Of a DNA stretch of 64,000 nucleotides, positions 34,915 to 45,769 are shown in pieces. The stretch is taken from assembly GCA_009594865.1 (NCBI GenBank), contig VOPT01000012.1, positions 1-64,000 of the forward strand, read 5' to 3'. Within the stretch, counting starts at the first letter, position 1. The number at the start of each line of letters is the position of its first letter. The notes beneath the pieces were generated by a model. It made no database searches. It had not been told where the DNA came from and was given only the letters and a program-made list of their open reading frames with translations. Position numbers and translations under genes: made by a program. This stretch comes from Nitrospira sp. GTDB lineage: Bacteria; Nitrospirota; Nitrospiria; Nitrospirales; Nitrospiraceae.

Positions 34915-35623
34915 GGTGGACCTGTGTGGCGTGAGAGGAGGCTGCGCGAGCCAGTGTTGTCAGATGGTCGGCGCGATGGGCCCGCTTCAGGACCGGTGCG
35001 ACGATCCGGGCGACTGCGCGCGCGACGGTTTCTTTGGACGCACGCGAGGGAATCACTTTGATGCGGGCGGGATGACGTTTCGCCAAATCGAGGAAGCCGG
35101 CGCGAACTTTTTGATGGAACCGGAGCGATTCACGGTCGAGGCGATTCGTTTCACTGGCGGATCGCCGTCGAGCCAGTCCTGTCGCCACGGGAAGGTCAAA
35201 TAGCAGCGTGAGGTGTGGTGTCACGGTGTGAGTCGCGAGGCGGTTGAGTCGTTGGAGCAGCGGCACATTCAAACCGCGCGCATAGCCTTGATAAGCCAGG
35301 GTCGAATCGCTGAACCGGTCGCAGAGGACGATGGCGCCGCGAGCCAGCGCTGGCTCGATTACCTGAGTGACATGTTGTCGTCGCGCGGCCAGCACGAGAA
35401 ACGCTTCGGTCTCGGAAGCTACTGGTTCGTCGGCGCGATCGAGCAGGACCGATCGGACCTTTTCCGCGAGCGGCGTTCCCCCTGGTTCACGGGTCTCGAC
35501 GGTGACGTGTCCCTGGCTCCGGAGGTATTCTCCCAGGAGCCTGGCCTGGGTAGATTTTCCACACCCCTCGATGCCTTCCAGCGTAATAAAGAGACCTCGC
35601 GGAGGCCGGTTGCGTTTCATCAT
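34901..35623 (-). CDS. tmk: Thymidylate kinase
   Basis: 240 aa from the tandem ATG at 35623/35620. AGGTTCG precedes it, and upstream frame extension to 35773 is not coding-like. The P-loop is EGIEGCGKSTQARLLGEYLR, the TMP-binding region is ETREPGGTPLAEKVR, and DRFSDSTLAYQGYARGL is the family DR/YQG motif. A lid-type stretch rich in Arg (ARRRSASETNRLDRESLRF) follows. It phosphorylates dTMP to dTDP for DNA synthesis. It is the first gene of a tmk-holB operon diverging from the DUF502-glmU-glmS genes. Confidence 0.95.
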   Translation of the reverse strand: MMKRNRPPRGLFITLEGIEGCGKSTQARLLGEYLRSQGHVTVETREPGGTPLAEKVRSVLLDRADEPVASETEAFLVLAARRQHVTQVIEPALARGAIVLCDRFSDSTLAYQGYARGLNVPLLQRLNRLATHTVTPHLTLLFDLPVATGLARRRSASETNRLDRESLRFHQKVRAGFLDLAKRHPARIKVIPSRASKETVARAVARIVAPVLKRAHRADHLTTLARAASSHATQVHHALR

Positions 35624-35697
35624 GATTCGAACCTGAAAAGTTCGGGGAGAAAGACGGCGGATCCTATTCCAAGTGATTGAAAATAGCAAGAAAAGGC

Positions 35698-35727
35698 TTG
35701 CGACGACCGGCACAAGACCAGTATCAT
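35698..35727 (+). promoter_or_regulatory. Candidate promoter for DUF502-glmU-glmS
   Basis: TTGCGA (35698-35703), 18-bp spacer, TATCAT (35722-35727). This matches four of six and five of six consensus bases. It lies in the 134-bp divergent region between tmk and the DUF502 gene, about 30 bp before the ATG. Confidence 0.38.
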
Positions 35728-35757
35728 GACGCTCTACCCAGGACCCCTCAGCCACGC

Positions 35758-36432
35758 ATGGTACAAGCTTCATTAAAACGCTATTTTCTCACCGGTTTGC
35801 TGGTGATGATCCCCATCTGGGGCACCATCCTGATTCTCAAGACGCTGTTCGTCAGTCTGGATGGCATTCTTGGCGACGCTACCGCACGGTTGGTGACCCC
35901 AGGATACTACGTGCCCGGTCTGGGAATCATCGCGCTGATCCTGCTCATTTTCATGACCGGGCTCTTCGCGGCGAATTTTATCGGCCGCCAGGTCGTGCGA
36001 CAGTGGGAGAGTGTACTCAATCGTGTGCCGGTGGTCCGCGGCATCTACTCCACGATCAAGTCGATGATGGACATTCTGTCGTTCGCAGAGCGCGAGAGTT
36101 ATCGCCGTGTGGTGTTGATTCAGTTTCCGAAGAACGGTCATTACTGCTTTGCGTTTGTGACCGGTGTGACGAAAGGGGAAATGCAACAACTTTCCCCGGA
36201 CCCGCTCGTCCACGTCTATGTGCCGACCTCGCCCAATCCCACGTCGGGCTATTTTCTGCTGGTGCCTGAGCGCGAAGTGATCGCCGTGGATATCTCGGTC
36301 GAAGAGGCCATGAAGCTGATCGTGTCGGGAGGGCTCTATACCCCGTCACAGCCTTCTGGTGCCGGGCCGCAGGCCGGTGGAAAAACCTGGACACCGATTA
36401 AGCAACCCGATGCAGGCGTGCAGGTCGGTTGA
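35758..36432 (+). CDS. DUF502-family membrane protein
   Basis: 224 aa from ATG 35758 (MVQASLKRYFLTGLLVMIPI). Two transmembrane helices (~9-29 and ~55-78, IIALILLIFMTGLFAANFIG) are followed by RVPVVRGIYSTIKSMMDIL, RVVLIQFPKNGHYCFAFVTG and VPTSPNPTSGYFLLVPEREV, the hallmarks of DUF502. The C-terminus is a Pro/Gly-rich cytosolic tail. The molecular function is unknown; members are inner-membrane proteins of bacteria and plants. It lies 51 bp upstream of glmU in the same direction, so it is probably in the same transcript. Confidence 0.9.
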   Translation: MVQASLKRYFLTGLLVMIPIWGTILILKTLFVSLDGILGDATARLVTPGYYVPGLGIIALILLIFMTGLFAANFIGRQVVRQWESVLNRVPVVRGIYSTIKSMMDILSFAERESYRRVVLIQFPKNGHYCFAFVTGVTKGEMQQLSPDPLVHVYVPTSPNPTSGYFLLVPEREVIAVDISVEEAMKLIVSGGLYTPSQPSGAGPQAGGKTWTPIKQPDAGVQVG

Positions 36433-36483
36433 TCGCGATACCGCCGAGCGAGCCCTGTGTCGATGACGTATGGTGAGAAACCC

Positions 36484-38097
36484 ATGACTCACGCATCCCA
36501 CGACAACGCTTTGTCTTCCTCCATTCCCGGGCTCGGCGTCATCATCATGGCGGCGGGCCTTGGCAAGCGCATGAAATCGGCGCTGGCCAAAGTGCTGCAT
36601 CCGGTGGCGGGGCGACCGATGGTGCTGTACGTGCTGGATATTGCCTGCGGCCTGGCCGAGCAGGGTGTGGCGGTGGTTGTCGGTCATCAGGGTGCCGATG
36701 TCCGCAAGGTTGCCGAGGCGGTCGGCGGGCAGGTGGCGGTCGCCGAGCAGACGAAGCAACTGGGAACTGGCCATGCGGTGCTGCAAGCGCGACCGGTGTT
36801 CGGCGATGCTGCGCATCGCAAACCGACCCGCTATCTCATTTTGAACGGCGACACGCCGCTGTTGACGGAAGCGACGGTGCGGGAACTCCTCGCCATGCAT
36901 GATGCCCAAGGCGCAGCTGTGACGCTGTTGACCGCCGTGCTCGACGATGCGTCCGGCTATGGGCGCGTCATTCGGCATCGCCGTGAAGAATGGCTGCAGG
37001 GCGCCGCGGACAACCGGGTGCAGAGCATCGTGGAAGACAAAGATGCCTCTCCTGCCGAGCGAAGCGTGCGTGAAATCAACGTGGGCACCTATGTCGTCGA
37101 CGGGGAGTTTCTTTTTCCTGCCCTCGACAAGCTCGATCCGCGAAATGCGCAGGGCGAATACTATCTCACCGACATCGTGCAGATGGCCGTGCAGCAAGGA
37201 CGCACCGTCTCGGCGCTACGCCTGCGGGACATCGACGAAGGATTAGGGATCAACAGCCGCGTACAGTTGGCCGAGGCGGAACAGGTTATTCGCCGGCGGA
37301 TCCGGGAGCGTTGGTTGGAGGCCGGCGTGACGATGCGGGATCCGTCGTCCACGTGGATCGATGCCGAGGTGACGATCGGGCGTGACACGCTGCTGTATCC
37401 GAACGTGACGCTCGAGGGCCGGACGGTGATCGGGGAGAACACGGTTGTGCACTCCGGGACGCGGATTACCGACTGCGTCATCGGCCATCGGGTGGAGATT
37501 CTGGATCACTGCGTGTTTCGCGAATCGCAGGTTGAAGACGACTCGCATCTTGGACCGTTCGTCCATTTACGGCCCGGTGTTGTGGTGCGTCGCAAGGGGA
37601 AGGTCGGCAACTTCGTCGAGATGAAAAAAACGGAACTCGGCGAGGGATCGAAGGCCAATCATTTGAGTTATCTCGGCGATGCCACGATCGGGCAAGGCGT
37701 CAATATCGGCGCCGGTACGATCACCTGCAACTACGACGGATATAAAAAGTTTCAAACGGTCGTTGGAGATGGCGTCTTCATCGGCAGCGATGTGCAACTG
37801 GTCGCGCCGGTGACGGTCGGGCCAGGCTCCGTGATCGCCGCCGGCGCAACGGTGACGCAGGACGTTCCGGCGGATGCCCTCGTGATTGCGCGGGTGCCGC
37901 AGGTCACGCGCGAAGGATGGGCTGCCAGGCGGCGCGCCTTGCAGAGCGGGCAAGTCCCGCCTCCTGCGCCGAAGCCTGCGCCCGCGGTGAAGCCACGCAC
38001 GAGGACGAAGCCTGTGAAGGCGACATCGAAGGCGAAGGCTCAGACCCGTGCCGCCAAGAAGAAGCAACCCGCAGTTCAACGTTCGAAACGGAGGTAA
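36484..38097 (+). CDS. glmU: Bifunctional GlmU: GlcN-1-P acetyltransferase / GlcNAc-1-P uridylyltransferase
   Basis: 537 aa from ATG 36484, with GGTGAG about 6 nt upstream. The N-terminal nucleotidyltransferase has VIIMAAGLGKRMKSALAKVL then HPVAGRPM (GxGxRM...KVLH) and LNGDTPLL. The C-terminal left-handed beta-helix has hexapeptide repeats (~250-455), including RKGKVGNFVEMKKTELGEGS and the catalytic-site region GAGTITCNYDGYKKFQT. It makes UDP-GlcNAc for peptidoglycan, LPS and exopolysaccharide. The protein extends past the usual ~460 aa with a Lys/Ala/Pro-rich basic tail of about 70 residues (~465-537), which may bind nucleic acid or membrane. glmS follows after 9 bp. Confidence 0.96.
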   Translation: MTHASHDNALSSSIPGLGVIIMAAGLGKRMKSALAKVLHPVAGRPMVLYVLDIACGLAEQGVAVVVGHQGADVRKVAEAVGGQVAVAEQTKQLGTGHAVLQARPVFGDAAHRKPTRYLILNGDTPLLTEATVRELLAMHDAQGAAVTLLTAVLDDASGYGRVIRHRREEWLQGAADNRVQSIVEDKDASPAERSVREINVGTYVVDGEFLFPALDKLDPRNAQGEYYLTDIVQMAVQQGRTVSALRLRDIDEGLGINSRVQLAEAEQVIRRRIRERWLEAGVTMRDPSSTWIDAEVTIGRDTLLYPNVTLEGRTVIGENTVVHSGTRITDCVIGHRVEILDHCVFRESQVEDDSHLGPFVHLRPGVVVRRKGKVGNFVEMKKTELGEGSKANHLSYLGDATIGQGVNIGAGTITCNYDGYKKFQTVVGDGVFIGSDVQLVAPVTVGPGSVIAAGATVTQDVPADALVIARVPQVTREGWAARRRALQSGQVPPPAPKPAPAVKPRTRTKPVKATSKAKAQTRAAKKKQPAVQRSKRR

Positions 38098-38106
38098 CGA
38101 CACCCT

Positions 38107-39939
38107 ATGTGTGGCATCGTCGGCTACGTAGGAAATCAGGATGCAGTCCCGATTTTGTTGAACGGGTTGTCGAAGCTGGAGTATCGAGGGTACGACTCGG
38201 CCGGCGTGGCGATCCAGCGCGGGGAAAAGATCGACATTCGGCGGAGCGTCGGAAAGCTGGTTAATCTCCAAAAATCGCTGGAGCAGAAGGCGATTGCCGG
38301 CATGTGCGGCATCGGTCATACGCGCTGGGCGACGCACGGTAAACCCTCCGAGCAGAATGCGCATCCGCATCGCTCCGAGAGTTGTGTGCTCGTGCACAAC
38401 GGCATCATCGAGAATTACGTCGAGTTGAAGCAGCGTCTCCTCAAGGACGGGTACAAGTTTCAGTCCGAGACGGACACGGAAGTCGTCGCCCACCTCATCG
38501 ATACGCACATCAAAAAGGGTAAGCTGCACCTGGCTGATGCGGTCCGCGCGACGGCCAAGGAGATTCGCGGCAGTTATGCCATCGCGGTGATTTCGGAGCA
38601 TGAGCCTGGGTTGCTCGTGGCCGCCCGGTCCGGTTGTCCGCTGGTCATCGGTCGCACGGCGGATGCCTCCTTTGTTGGCTCGGACGTGATGGCGATGTTG
38701 TCCCACACCAGAGACGTGACGTTCTTGGAAGAGGGCGATGTCGTCGAGGTCACGGCGGGCAGTGTTGCCTTTACGGATCTGGACGGGCGGGCGGTGACCC
38801 GCAAGAAAACCAAGGTGACCTGGGATGCGTCTGCCGCTGAAAAGAGCGGATACCCGCATTTCATGTTGAAAGAGATTCATGAACAGCCCCAGACGATTCT
38901 GGATACGATTCGAGGACGCTACTCGTACGAGAGCGGCGAGGCGGATTTGCCGGACATCGGCCTGACGCCGAAACAGTTCGCCGACGTGGGACGCATCTGG
39001 ATCGTGGCGTGCGGCACGAGCTGGCACGCAGGCCTGGTGGGAAAGTATCTGCTCGAAGAAATGGTTCGCACACCCGTGCAGGTCGATATCGGCAGTGAGT
39101 TCCGGTATCGCGATCCGCTGATCGAAAAGAACGATCTGTTCATCACGATCTCACAATCGGGGGAAACCGCCGACACCTTGGCAGCGGCCCGGGAAGCCAA
39201 GCAAAAAGGCGCGCGGGTTGTGTCGATCGTCAATGTGGTGGGCAGCACCCTCGCCCGTGAGTCAGACGGGGTGCTCTACACGCATTGCGGTCCTGAAATC
39301 GGAGTCGCTTCGACGAAGGCGTTTACCAGTCAGTTGGCGGCGTTGTATATGCTGGCCTTGCATCTCGGCCGGGTACGGGGTGTACTGAATGCAGCGGACG
39401 GCAAGGCCTGGCTTGATCGACTGGTCACGGTGCCGACGCTGGTGAAGCATGTGCTGGGGCGGGAGGCGGAGATTCTGGCGGTCGCCAAGCGATACTATAA
39501 GAAACCGGACTTCTTGTATCTGGCCCGCGGCATCAACTTTCCGATCGCGCTTGAGGGGGCACTGAAGCTCAAGGAAATTTCTTATATCCATGCGGAGGGC
39601 TATGCCGCCGGAGAAATGAAACATGGGCCGATTGCCCTGATCGATAAGGACATGCCGGTGGTGGTATTGGCGCCCCGGGACCGGTTATATGAGAAGACGG
39701 TGAGCAACCTCATGGAGGTGAAGGCGCGCCGGGCTCCGGTGATTGCCTTTGTGGCGGAAGGCGAACGCGAGTTGGGCAAGATCGCCGACGCGGTGTTCAC
39801 CATTCCCGATGTGCATCCGCTGCTGTCGCCCATTTTGTTCACGATCCCGTTGCAATTACTGGCCTATCACATTGCCGTGTTGCGCGGGGAAGATGTGGAT
39901 CAGCCGAGGAACTTGGCGAAAAGCGTGACGGTCGAATAG
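38107..39939 (+). CDS. glmS: Glutamine-fructose-6-phosphate aminotransferase (isomerising)
   Basis: 610 aa. The N-terminal glutaminase domain starts MCGIVGYVG, with Cys2 as the nucleophile after Met removal, and includes GHTRWATHGKPSEQNAHPHR. Two SIS isomerase domains follow (ITISQSGETADTLAAAREAK; ARGINFPIALEGALKLKEIS), and the C-terminus ends PRNLAKSVTVE as in the family. It converts fructose-6-P and glutamine to glucosamine-6-P, the first committed step toward UDP-GlcNAc. It works directly with GlmU upstream (9-bp gap). No glmS ribozyme can be present because there is no leader space. A MITE-like repeat begins 3 bp after its stop. Confidence 0.97.
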   Translation: MCGIVGYVGNQDAVPILLNGLSKLEYRGYDSAGVAIQRGEKIDIRRSVGKLVNLQKSLEQKAIAGMCGIGHTRWATHGKPSEQNAHPHRSESCVLVHNGIIENYVELKQRLLKDGYKFQSETDTEVVAHLIDTHIKKGKLHLADAVRATAKEIRGSYAIAVISEHEPGLLVAARSGCPLVIGRTADASFVGSDVMAMLSHTRDVTFLEEGDVVEVTAGSVAFTDLDGRAVTRKKTKVTWDASAAEKSGYPHFMLKEIHEQPQTILDTIRGRYSYESGEADLPDIGLTPKQFADVGRIWIVACGTSWHAGLVGKYLLEEMVRTPVQVDIGSEFRYRDPLIEKNDLFITISQSGETADTLAAAREAKQKGARVVSIVNVVGSTLARESDGVLYTHCGPEIGVASTKAFTSQLAALYMLALHLGRVRGVLNAADGKAWLDRLVTVPTLVKHVLGREAEILAVAKRYYKKPDFLYLARGINFPIALEGALKLKEISYIHAEGYAAGEMKHGPIALIDKDMPVVVLAPRDRLYEKTVSNLMEVKARRAPVIAFVAEGERELGKIADAVFTIPDVHPLLSPILFTIPLQLLAYHIAVLRGEDVDQPRNLAKSVTVE

Positions 39940-39941
39940 TC

Positions 39942-40061
39942 GGATGATGAACATGGCTTCCCACTGCGTTCTCGGTCGCCCGGCACCCTGCGACGTACCC
40001 CAAGGGTACGCCTCGTCGCCGGGCTTCCTGCGGCCTTGTCGGAAGACCATGTTGATCATCC
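39942..40061. repeat. MITE-like intergenic repeat, medium copy (120 bp)
   Basis: The ends are near-perfect inverted repeats: GGATGATGAACATGGCTTCC at the left and, reverse-complemented, GGATGATCAACATGGTCTTC at the right. The core ACGTACCCCAAGGGTACGCC (39993-40012) is palindromic and shared in inverted orientation with the repeat at 27699-27889. The arms GCGTTCTCGGTCGC and CCTGCGGCCTTG are shared with 33766-33849. It lies exactly between glmS and gatC and may end glmS transcripts through its long hairpin. Confidence 0.75.
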
Positions 40062-40082
40062 TCTGAGAATCGAGAGGGAGTG

Positions 40083-40376
40083 ATGGAAATTACAAGGCAA
40101 GAAGTCGAGAAGGTAGCCAAGCTGGCGCGGTTGGCGTTGAGCGAGGCGGAGACCACAGCCTTCTCGCAACAATTAAATCAGATCGTGGCCTATGTTCAGA
40201 AGCTCAAGACCTTCTCTACAGAAGAGGTGGAGCCAACCTCGACCGTGTTGGGGCAGACCAATGTTTTTCGTCCGGACCAGGTGCAGGCATCTTTGTCGCC
40301 GGAGCAGGCGTTAGGGAATGCTCCTGATGCGGAGGCGAACTGTTTCCGGGTGCCAAAAATCATTCAAGAATCCTAA
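40083..40376 (+). CDS. gatC: Asp-tRNA(Asn)/Glu-tRNA(Gln) amidotransferase subunit C
   Basis: 97 aa from ATG 40083, with GAGGGAG just upstream (an in-frame GTG one codon earlier is less likely). MEITRQEVEKVAKLARLALS then EAETTAFSQQLNQIVAYVQK and the C-terminal DAEANCFRVPKIIQE are standard GatC. The subunit wraps and stabilises GatA against GatB in the amidotransferase that converts misacylated Glu-tRNA(Gln) or Asp-tRNA(Asn). Unusually, panD separates it from gatA. Confidence 0.93.
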   Translation: MEITRQEVEKVAKLARLALSEAETTAFSQQLNQIVAYVQKLKTFSTEEVEPTSTVLGQTNVFRPDQVQASLSPEQALGNAPDAEANCFRVPKIIQES

Positions 40377-40401
40377 TCGACGTAAGGAGTACGAGCCGAC
40401 T

Positions 40402-40767
40402 ATGTTTCGACAAATGTTGCGGGCGAAGATACATCGGGCGACGGTGACCGAGGCCTGTCTGGAGTATGAAGGCAGTCTCACGGTGGATGAGGATCTGTTG
40501 GATGCGGCAGGCATTCTGCCGTACGAAGCGATTGTCTGTTCTAATCTCAACAATGGCGAGCGGTTCATGACCTACGCCATGAAGGGGAAGCGGGGGAAGG
40601 GCGAGATCGTGTTGAATGGCCCGACTGCCCGCAAGGCGGCGGTGGGTGATCAGATTATTATTTTCTGTTACGAATATTACAGCGACGAGGAGATCAAGCG
40701 GCATAAACCGAAGATCATCCTGGTCGACGGAAAAAACCGGATTGCCCGCAAGGTTGCGAAGCGCTGA
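40402..40767 (+). CDS. panD: Aspartate 1-decarboxylase proenzyme
   Basis: 121 aa from ATG 40402, with AAGGAG upstream. Self-cleavage at Gly24-Ser25 (EYEGSLTVD) yields the pyruvoyl cofactor. Thr57-Tyr58 (RFMTYAMKG) and the core [12 protein letters not shown] match the family. It makes beta-alanine for pantothenate and CoA. The stop overlaps the gatA start by one base (TGATG), tying its translation to gatA. The position between gatC and gatA is notable. Confidence 0.95.
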   Translation: MFRQMLRAKIHRATVTEACLEYEGSLTVDEDLLDAAGILPYEAIVCSNLNNGERFMTYAMKGKRGKGEIVLNGPTARKAAVGDQIIIFCYEYYSDEEIKRHKPKIILVDGKNRIARKVAKR

Positions 40768-42242
40768 TGGCATTGACGGCCATACATAAAATGACGTTGG
40801 CTGAGCTGCAGCGGAAATTTACCGCTGGCGATGTGTCGGCCACGGAAATTGTGCGCGCGTATTTTTTGCGCGTGGCGCATGTCGAGCCCAAGGTGAACGC
40901 GTACCTCACCCAGTGTAAGAATGCGGCTGTGGCGCAGGCGGAGCGGCTCGATCAGTCCTTGAAAGGCTGGCGTAAAACGACCCCGCTGATGGCCATGCCC
41001 CTGGCGGTGAAAGATAATATCTGCACGGAAGGCGTGCGTACGACCTGTGCCTCCCGGATGCTGGAGACGTTCGTGCCGCCCTATGATGCGACCGCGGTCG
41101 CCAAGTTGCGCGCGCAGAGCTACGTGCTCGTCGGCAAGACGAATCTGGATGAATTCGCGATGGGATCATCCACCGAAAATTCGGCCTACGGGCCCAGCCG
41201 TAATCCCTGGAATGTCCAGACTGTTCCCGGCGGGTCGAGCGGCGGGTCTGCGGCTGCTGTCGCGGCGGATGAGTGTGTGGCGGCATTGGGCTCGGATACC
41301 GGTGGATCGATTCGGCAACCAGCGGCCTTTTGTGGCGTCGTGGGGCTCAAGCCGACCTATGGTCGCGTCTCCCGGTACGGGTTGGTGGCGTTCGCTTCTT
41401 CGCTCGATCAGATCGGCCCCATCACAAAAGATGTCACGGATGCGGCCATCTTATTGGGTGCCATCGCAGGCCATGATCCTCGGGATTCGACGTCGGCGAA
41501 CGTGCCGGTGCCCGATTATCTCAAGGCGCTCAAGCGGAAAGATCTGAAGCGGTTGAAGGTCGGCGTCCCCGCCGAATACTTCGCCGACGGTCTCGATCCT
41601 GAAGTGGAACAGGCCGTGCGCACCGCCATTGAAGGGTTGCGGGAACTGGGTGCCGACCTTCGTGAGATCAAACTGCCGACCACGGATGCCGCAGTGGCGA
41701 CCTACTACGTTATTGCGACCGCAGAGGCCAGCTCAAACCTGGCCCGTTATGACGGGGTCAAGTTCGGCCTGCGCGCAGGCGAGAGCAAAGAGCTGCTCGA
41801 TATGTACCTCAGGACCAGAGCGGAGGGGTTTGGCCCGGAAGTGAAACGCCGGATCATGCTGGGCACCTATGTGTTGAGCGCCGGTTACTACGACGCCTAT
41901 TACGGCAAAGCGCAGGCGGTGCGGACCTTGATCCGCAGGGAATTCGACGCGGCCTTCGAGACGGTCGATCTGATCGTGACGCCGGTGACGCCGACCACGG
42001 CCTTCAAGTTCGGGGAGAAGTCGCAGGACCCTTTACGGATGTATTTATCCGACATCTATACGATCTCGGCGAATCTGGCTGGTCTTCCCGCCATCTCGCT
42101 TCCCTGTGGATTCAGTAAAGCAGGCATGCCGATCGGACTGCAGTTGATCGGTCGGCCGTTTGAAGAGGACACCCTGTTGCGCGGGGCCCATGCCTACGAG
42201 CAGGCGACAAACTGGCGGTCCAAGAAGCCGCTGGTGCGGTAA
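40767..42242 (+). CDS. gatA: Asp-tRNA(Asn)/Glu-tRNA(Gln) amidotransferase subunit A
   Basis: 491 aa. The amidase signature with the catalytic triad is present: Lys82 ([12 protein letters not shown]), cis-Ser157 (PGGSSGGS) and nucleophile Ser181 ([15 protein letters not shown]). The rest follows the GatA pattern ([60 protein letters not shown]). GatA hydrolyses glutamine and channels ammonia to GatB. It starts within the panD stop codon. The gatC and gatB genes flank it at a distance, and the three products form one heterotrimer. Confidence 0.97.
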   Translation: MALTAIHKMTLAELQRKFTAGDVSATEIVRAYFLRVAHVEPKVNAYLTQCKNAAVAQAERLDQSLKGWRKTTPLMAMPLAVKDNICTEGVRTTCASRMLETFVPPYDATAVAKLRAQSYVLVGKTNLDEFAMGSSTENSAYGPSRNPWNVQTVPGGSSGGSAAAVAADECVAALGSDTGGSIRQPAAFCGVVGLKPTYGRVSRYGLVAFASSLDQIGPITKDVTDAAILLGAIAGHDPRDSTSANVPVPDYLKALKRKDLKRLKVGVPAEYFADGLDPEVEQAVRTAIEGLRELGADLREIKLPTTDAAVATYYVIATAEASSNLARYDGVKFGLRAGESKELLDMYLRTRAEGFGPEVKRRIMLGTYVLSAGYYDAYYGKAQAVRTLIRREFDAAFETVDLIVTPVTPTTAFKFGEKSQDPLRMYLSDIYTISANLAGLPAISLPCGFSKAGMPIGLQLIGRPFEEDTLLRGAHAYEQATNWRSKKPLVR

Positions 42243-42260
42243 GCCGGAAAGGGAGTGCCT

Positions 42261-42662
42261 ATGATTGTCGAAGTCGCCGCCATTCTCGTCGCGGTCGCAT
42301 TTGCGGTGCTGGTGGGATACCTCGTTCCGCTCTTGATTCAAATACGCAAAACCGCTGCTGAGGCGGAGCAGCTCGTGACGAAGATGAATGCCGAGCTGCC
42401 GGTCCTGGTCACGGAATTGCGGGCGATGAGTCAAAATCTGAACGATCTGACCGAGCAGGCCCGCGGCGGCGTGGAGCATGCAGCTGTCTTACTACACGCC
42501 GTGGGGGAAGTCGGCGAATCGGTCAACCAGGTACACAGTTTGGTGCGAGGCTCCGGCGGGACGCTGCTGGCCAATATGGCCAGCGTGGTGGCGGGGCTTC
42601 GCGCAGCAAAGCAAGTGGTCACGGAACGCTTGAAAGAGGGAGGACATCACAATGGCGGATAA
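42261..42662 (+). CDS. DUF948-family membrane protein
   Basis: 133 aa from ATG 42261 (MIVEVAAILVAVAFAVLVGY), with GGAAAGGGAG upstream. A GTG two codons earlier is an alternative. One N-terminal transmembrane helix is followed by a long amphipathic helical region (IRKTAAEAEQLVTKMNAELP ... MSQNLNDLTEQARGGVEHAA). This is the layout of DUF948, a family often next to YtxH-like proteins and linked to envelope or stress functions, mechanism unknown. It overlaps the next gene by 11 bp, so the pair is cotranscribed within the gat operon. Confidence 0.85.
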   Translation: MIVEVAAILVAVAFAVLVGYLVPLLIQIRKTAAEAEQLVTKMNAELPVLVTELRAMSQNLNDLTEQARGGVEHAAVLLHAVGEVGESVNQVHSLVRGSGGTLLANMASVVAGLRAAKQVVTERLKEGGHHNGG

Positions 42663-42972
42663 TCACGGTCCATCGTCGGCGGCGGTTCTGTTGGGGTTTT
42701 TGAGCGGCGCGGCATTAGGCGCGGTGGCGGCGATCTTGCTGACGCCACGCACCGGTCCGGAGTCGCGTGAGATGTTGCGCGGGTATGCGCGGCGCGCGGA
42801 AGACGGGTTGCGGGATCTGGTCGGGGAAGCGGGCGAACGGCTTGAAGGCGCGGTCGAAGAGGGGTGCGACTTTATCGAATCGAAGAAATCGGTCTTGCGG
42901 GAAGCCTTCGATGCGGGGCGCGACGCGATGCGCCGGGAGCGTGAGCAGTTCACCAAGGGAGAGCCGAGTTGA
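42652..42972 (+). CDS. YtxH-like small membrane protein
   Basis: 106 aa. A Gly/Ala-rich transmembrane segment ([20 protein letters not shown], ~12-31) is followed by [20 protein letters not shown] and an amphipathic helical tail. The combination GxLxGAxxGAxAALLxAP-x-G-x-E-x-R is the YtxH signature. Function unknown, possibly stress or envelope. It starts 11 bp inside the DUF948 gene, and its stop overlaps the gatB TTG start. Confidence 0.85.
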   Translation: MADNHGPSSAAVLLGFLSGAALGAVAAILLTPRTGPESREMLRGYARRAEDGLRDLVGEAGERLEGAVEEGCDFIESKKSVLREAFDAGRDAMRREREQFTKGEPS

Positions 42973-44402
42973 GCGTGACGTACGAAGTCGTCATCGGGGT
43001 GGAAGTGCATGCGCAGTTGCGCACGCAGTCCAAGTTGTTCTGCCCGTGCGGGACCACGTTCGGCCGAACCGCCAATTCGCAGACCTGCCCGGTCTGCCTG
43101 GGGTTGCCGGGAAGCCTGCCGGTCATCAACGAGAAGGCCGTGGAGATGGCCGTGCGCGCCGGGCTGGCGATGAACGGGACGATCGGGGTCCGTAATCGGT
43201 TCGCTCGTAAAAACTACTTCTATCCCGACTTGCCCAAGGGCTATCAGATTTCCCAGTACGAAGCGCCGATTTGCGAGCATGGATGGATCGAAATCGAACC
43301 CGGCGGGACCCGGAAACGCGTCCGTATCAGGCGCGCCCATTTGGAAGAAGATGCCGGAAAGAATCTGCATGAAGCCGGCAGCGGCATGAGTCTCGTGGAT
43401 TTGAATCGCGCCGGGACCCCGCTGCTCGAGATCGTGACCGAACCGGATCTGTGCTCCTCTGAAGAGGTGGTGGCATACTTGAAGGCCTTGCGCGAGCTTC
43501 TGATGTACCTCGATGTGTGCGATGGGAACATGGAGGAAGGTAGCTTTCGTTGCGAACCGAATCTCTCCTTGCGCCCCGTCGGCCAGCAGGCGTTCGGTAC
43601 GAAGGTGGAGTTGAAGAACATCAATTCCTTCAAGTTCGTGAAGGACGCGGTGGATTACGAAATCAAACGGCAGACCAAGGTGCTGAACGAGGGCGGCAAG
43701 ATTTATCAGGAAACCCGGCTCTGGAATCACGAGCGTGGTGAAACGGCGGTGATGCGCAGTAAGGAGGCGGCGCACGACTACCGGTATTTTCCCGACCCGG
43801 ATCTGGTTCCGCTGGAGATTTCGACTGATTGGATCGAACAATTGCGCGAGGGATTGCCGGAGTTGGCCTCAACGAAGCAACAACGGTTCGTCGCGGAGTA
43901 TGGCATCCCGGAATACGACGCGGGGATTCTGACATCCAGCAAAGCCCTGTCGGTGTATTTTGATACGTGTGTCAAACTGTATCCTCATCCAAAGACCGTC
44001 AGCAATTGGGTGATGGGCGAGCTGTTGCGTGAATTGAATCAGGCCGGTATTCAGGCGGACGCGTCCCCCGTGACGCCGGAACGACTGGTTGAATTGCTGA
44101 CGCTGGTCGATCAAGGGGCGGTGAGTTTGAAGGTGGCCCGGGATATATTTCCCGAGATGTATGCCTCCGGCAAACCGCCGGCGCAGATCGTTCAGGCCAA
44201 GGGTCTTACGCAAGTATCGGATGAAGGGGCATTGGCGTCTATCATTGATGACGTCTTGAAGAAAAACCCTGCACAGGTTGCGCAATTTAAGGAAGGCAAA
44301 CAGCAGGTGCTGGGCTTTCTCGTGGGACAGGTGATGAAGGCATCCGGCGGGAAGGCCAATCCCGGCAAGGTGAATGAGTTACTGAAGAAAACCTTGGGGT
44401 GA
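42969..44402 (+). CDS. gatB: Asp-tRNA(Asn)/Glu-tRNA(Gln) amidotransferase subunit B
   Basis: 477 aa. The TTG at 42969 is chosen because AAGGGAG (42955-42961) lies 7 nt upstream. A GTG at 42975 is possible. GatB hallmarks are [20 protein letters not shown], the Cys pairs CPC and CPVC of the zinc site, [28 protein letters not shown] and a C-terminal tRNA-binding YqeY-like domain ending [14 protein letters not shown]. It activates the carboxylate on misacylated tRNA with ATP and amidates it using ammonia from GatA. A 4-nt overlap with the YtxH-like gene suggests coupled translation. Confidence 0.96.
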   Translation: MSVTYEVVIGVEVHAQLRTQSKLFCPCGTTFGRTANSQTCPVCLGLPGSLPVINEKAVEMAVRAGLAMNGTIGVRNRFARKNYFYPDLPKGYQISQYEAPICEHGWIEIEPGGTRKRVRIRRAHLEEDAGKNLHEAGSGMSLVDLNRAGTPLLEIVTEPDLCSSEEVVAYLKALRELLMYLDVCDGNMEEGSFRCEPNLSLRPVGQQAFGTKVELKNINSFKFVKDAVDYEIKRQTKVLNEGGKIYQETRLWNHERGETAVMRSKEAAHDYRYFPDPDLVPLEISTDWIEQLREGLPELASTKQQRFVAEYGIPEYDAGILTSSKALSVYFDTCVKLYPHPKTVSNWVMGELLRELNQAGIQADASPVTPERLVELLTLVDQGAVSLKVARDIFPEMYASGKPPAQIVQAKGLTQVSDEGALASIIDDVLKKNPAQVAQFKEGKQQVLGFLVGQVMKASGGKANPGKVNELLKKTLG

Positions 44403-45764
<1,362 letters not shown>

Positions 45765-45769
45765 CGACC

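Noticed and set aside
38098..38106. glmS ribozyme
   Set aside because: Only 9 bp separate glmU and glmS, leaving no room for the ribozyme.
37567..39027. 486-aa minus-strand frame across glmU/glmS
   Set aside because: It spans two well-supported genes on the other strand and shows only composition-driven His/Arg-rich sequence.
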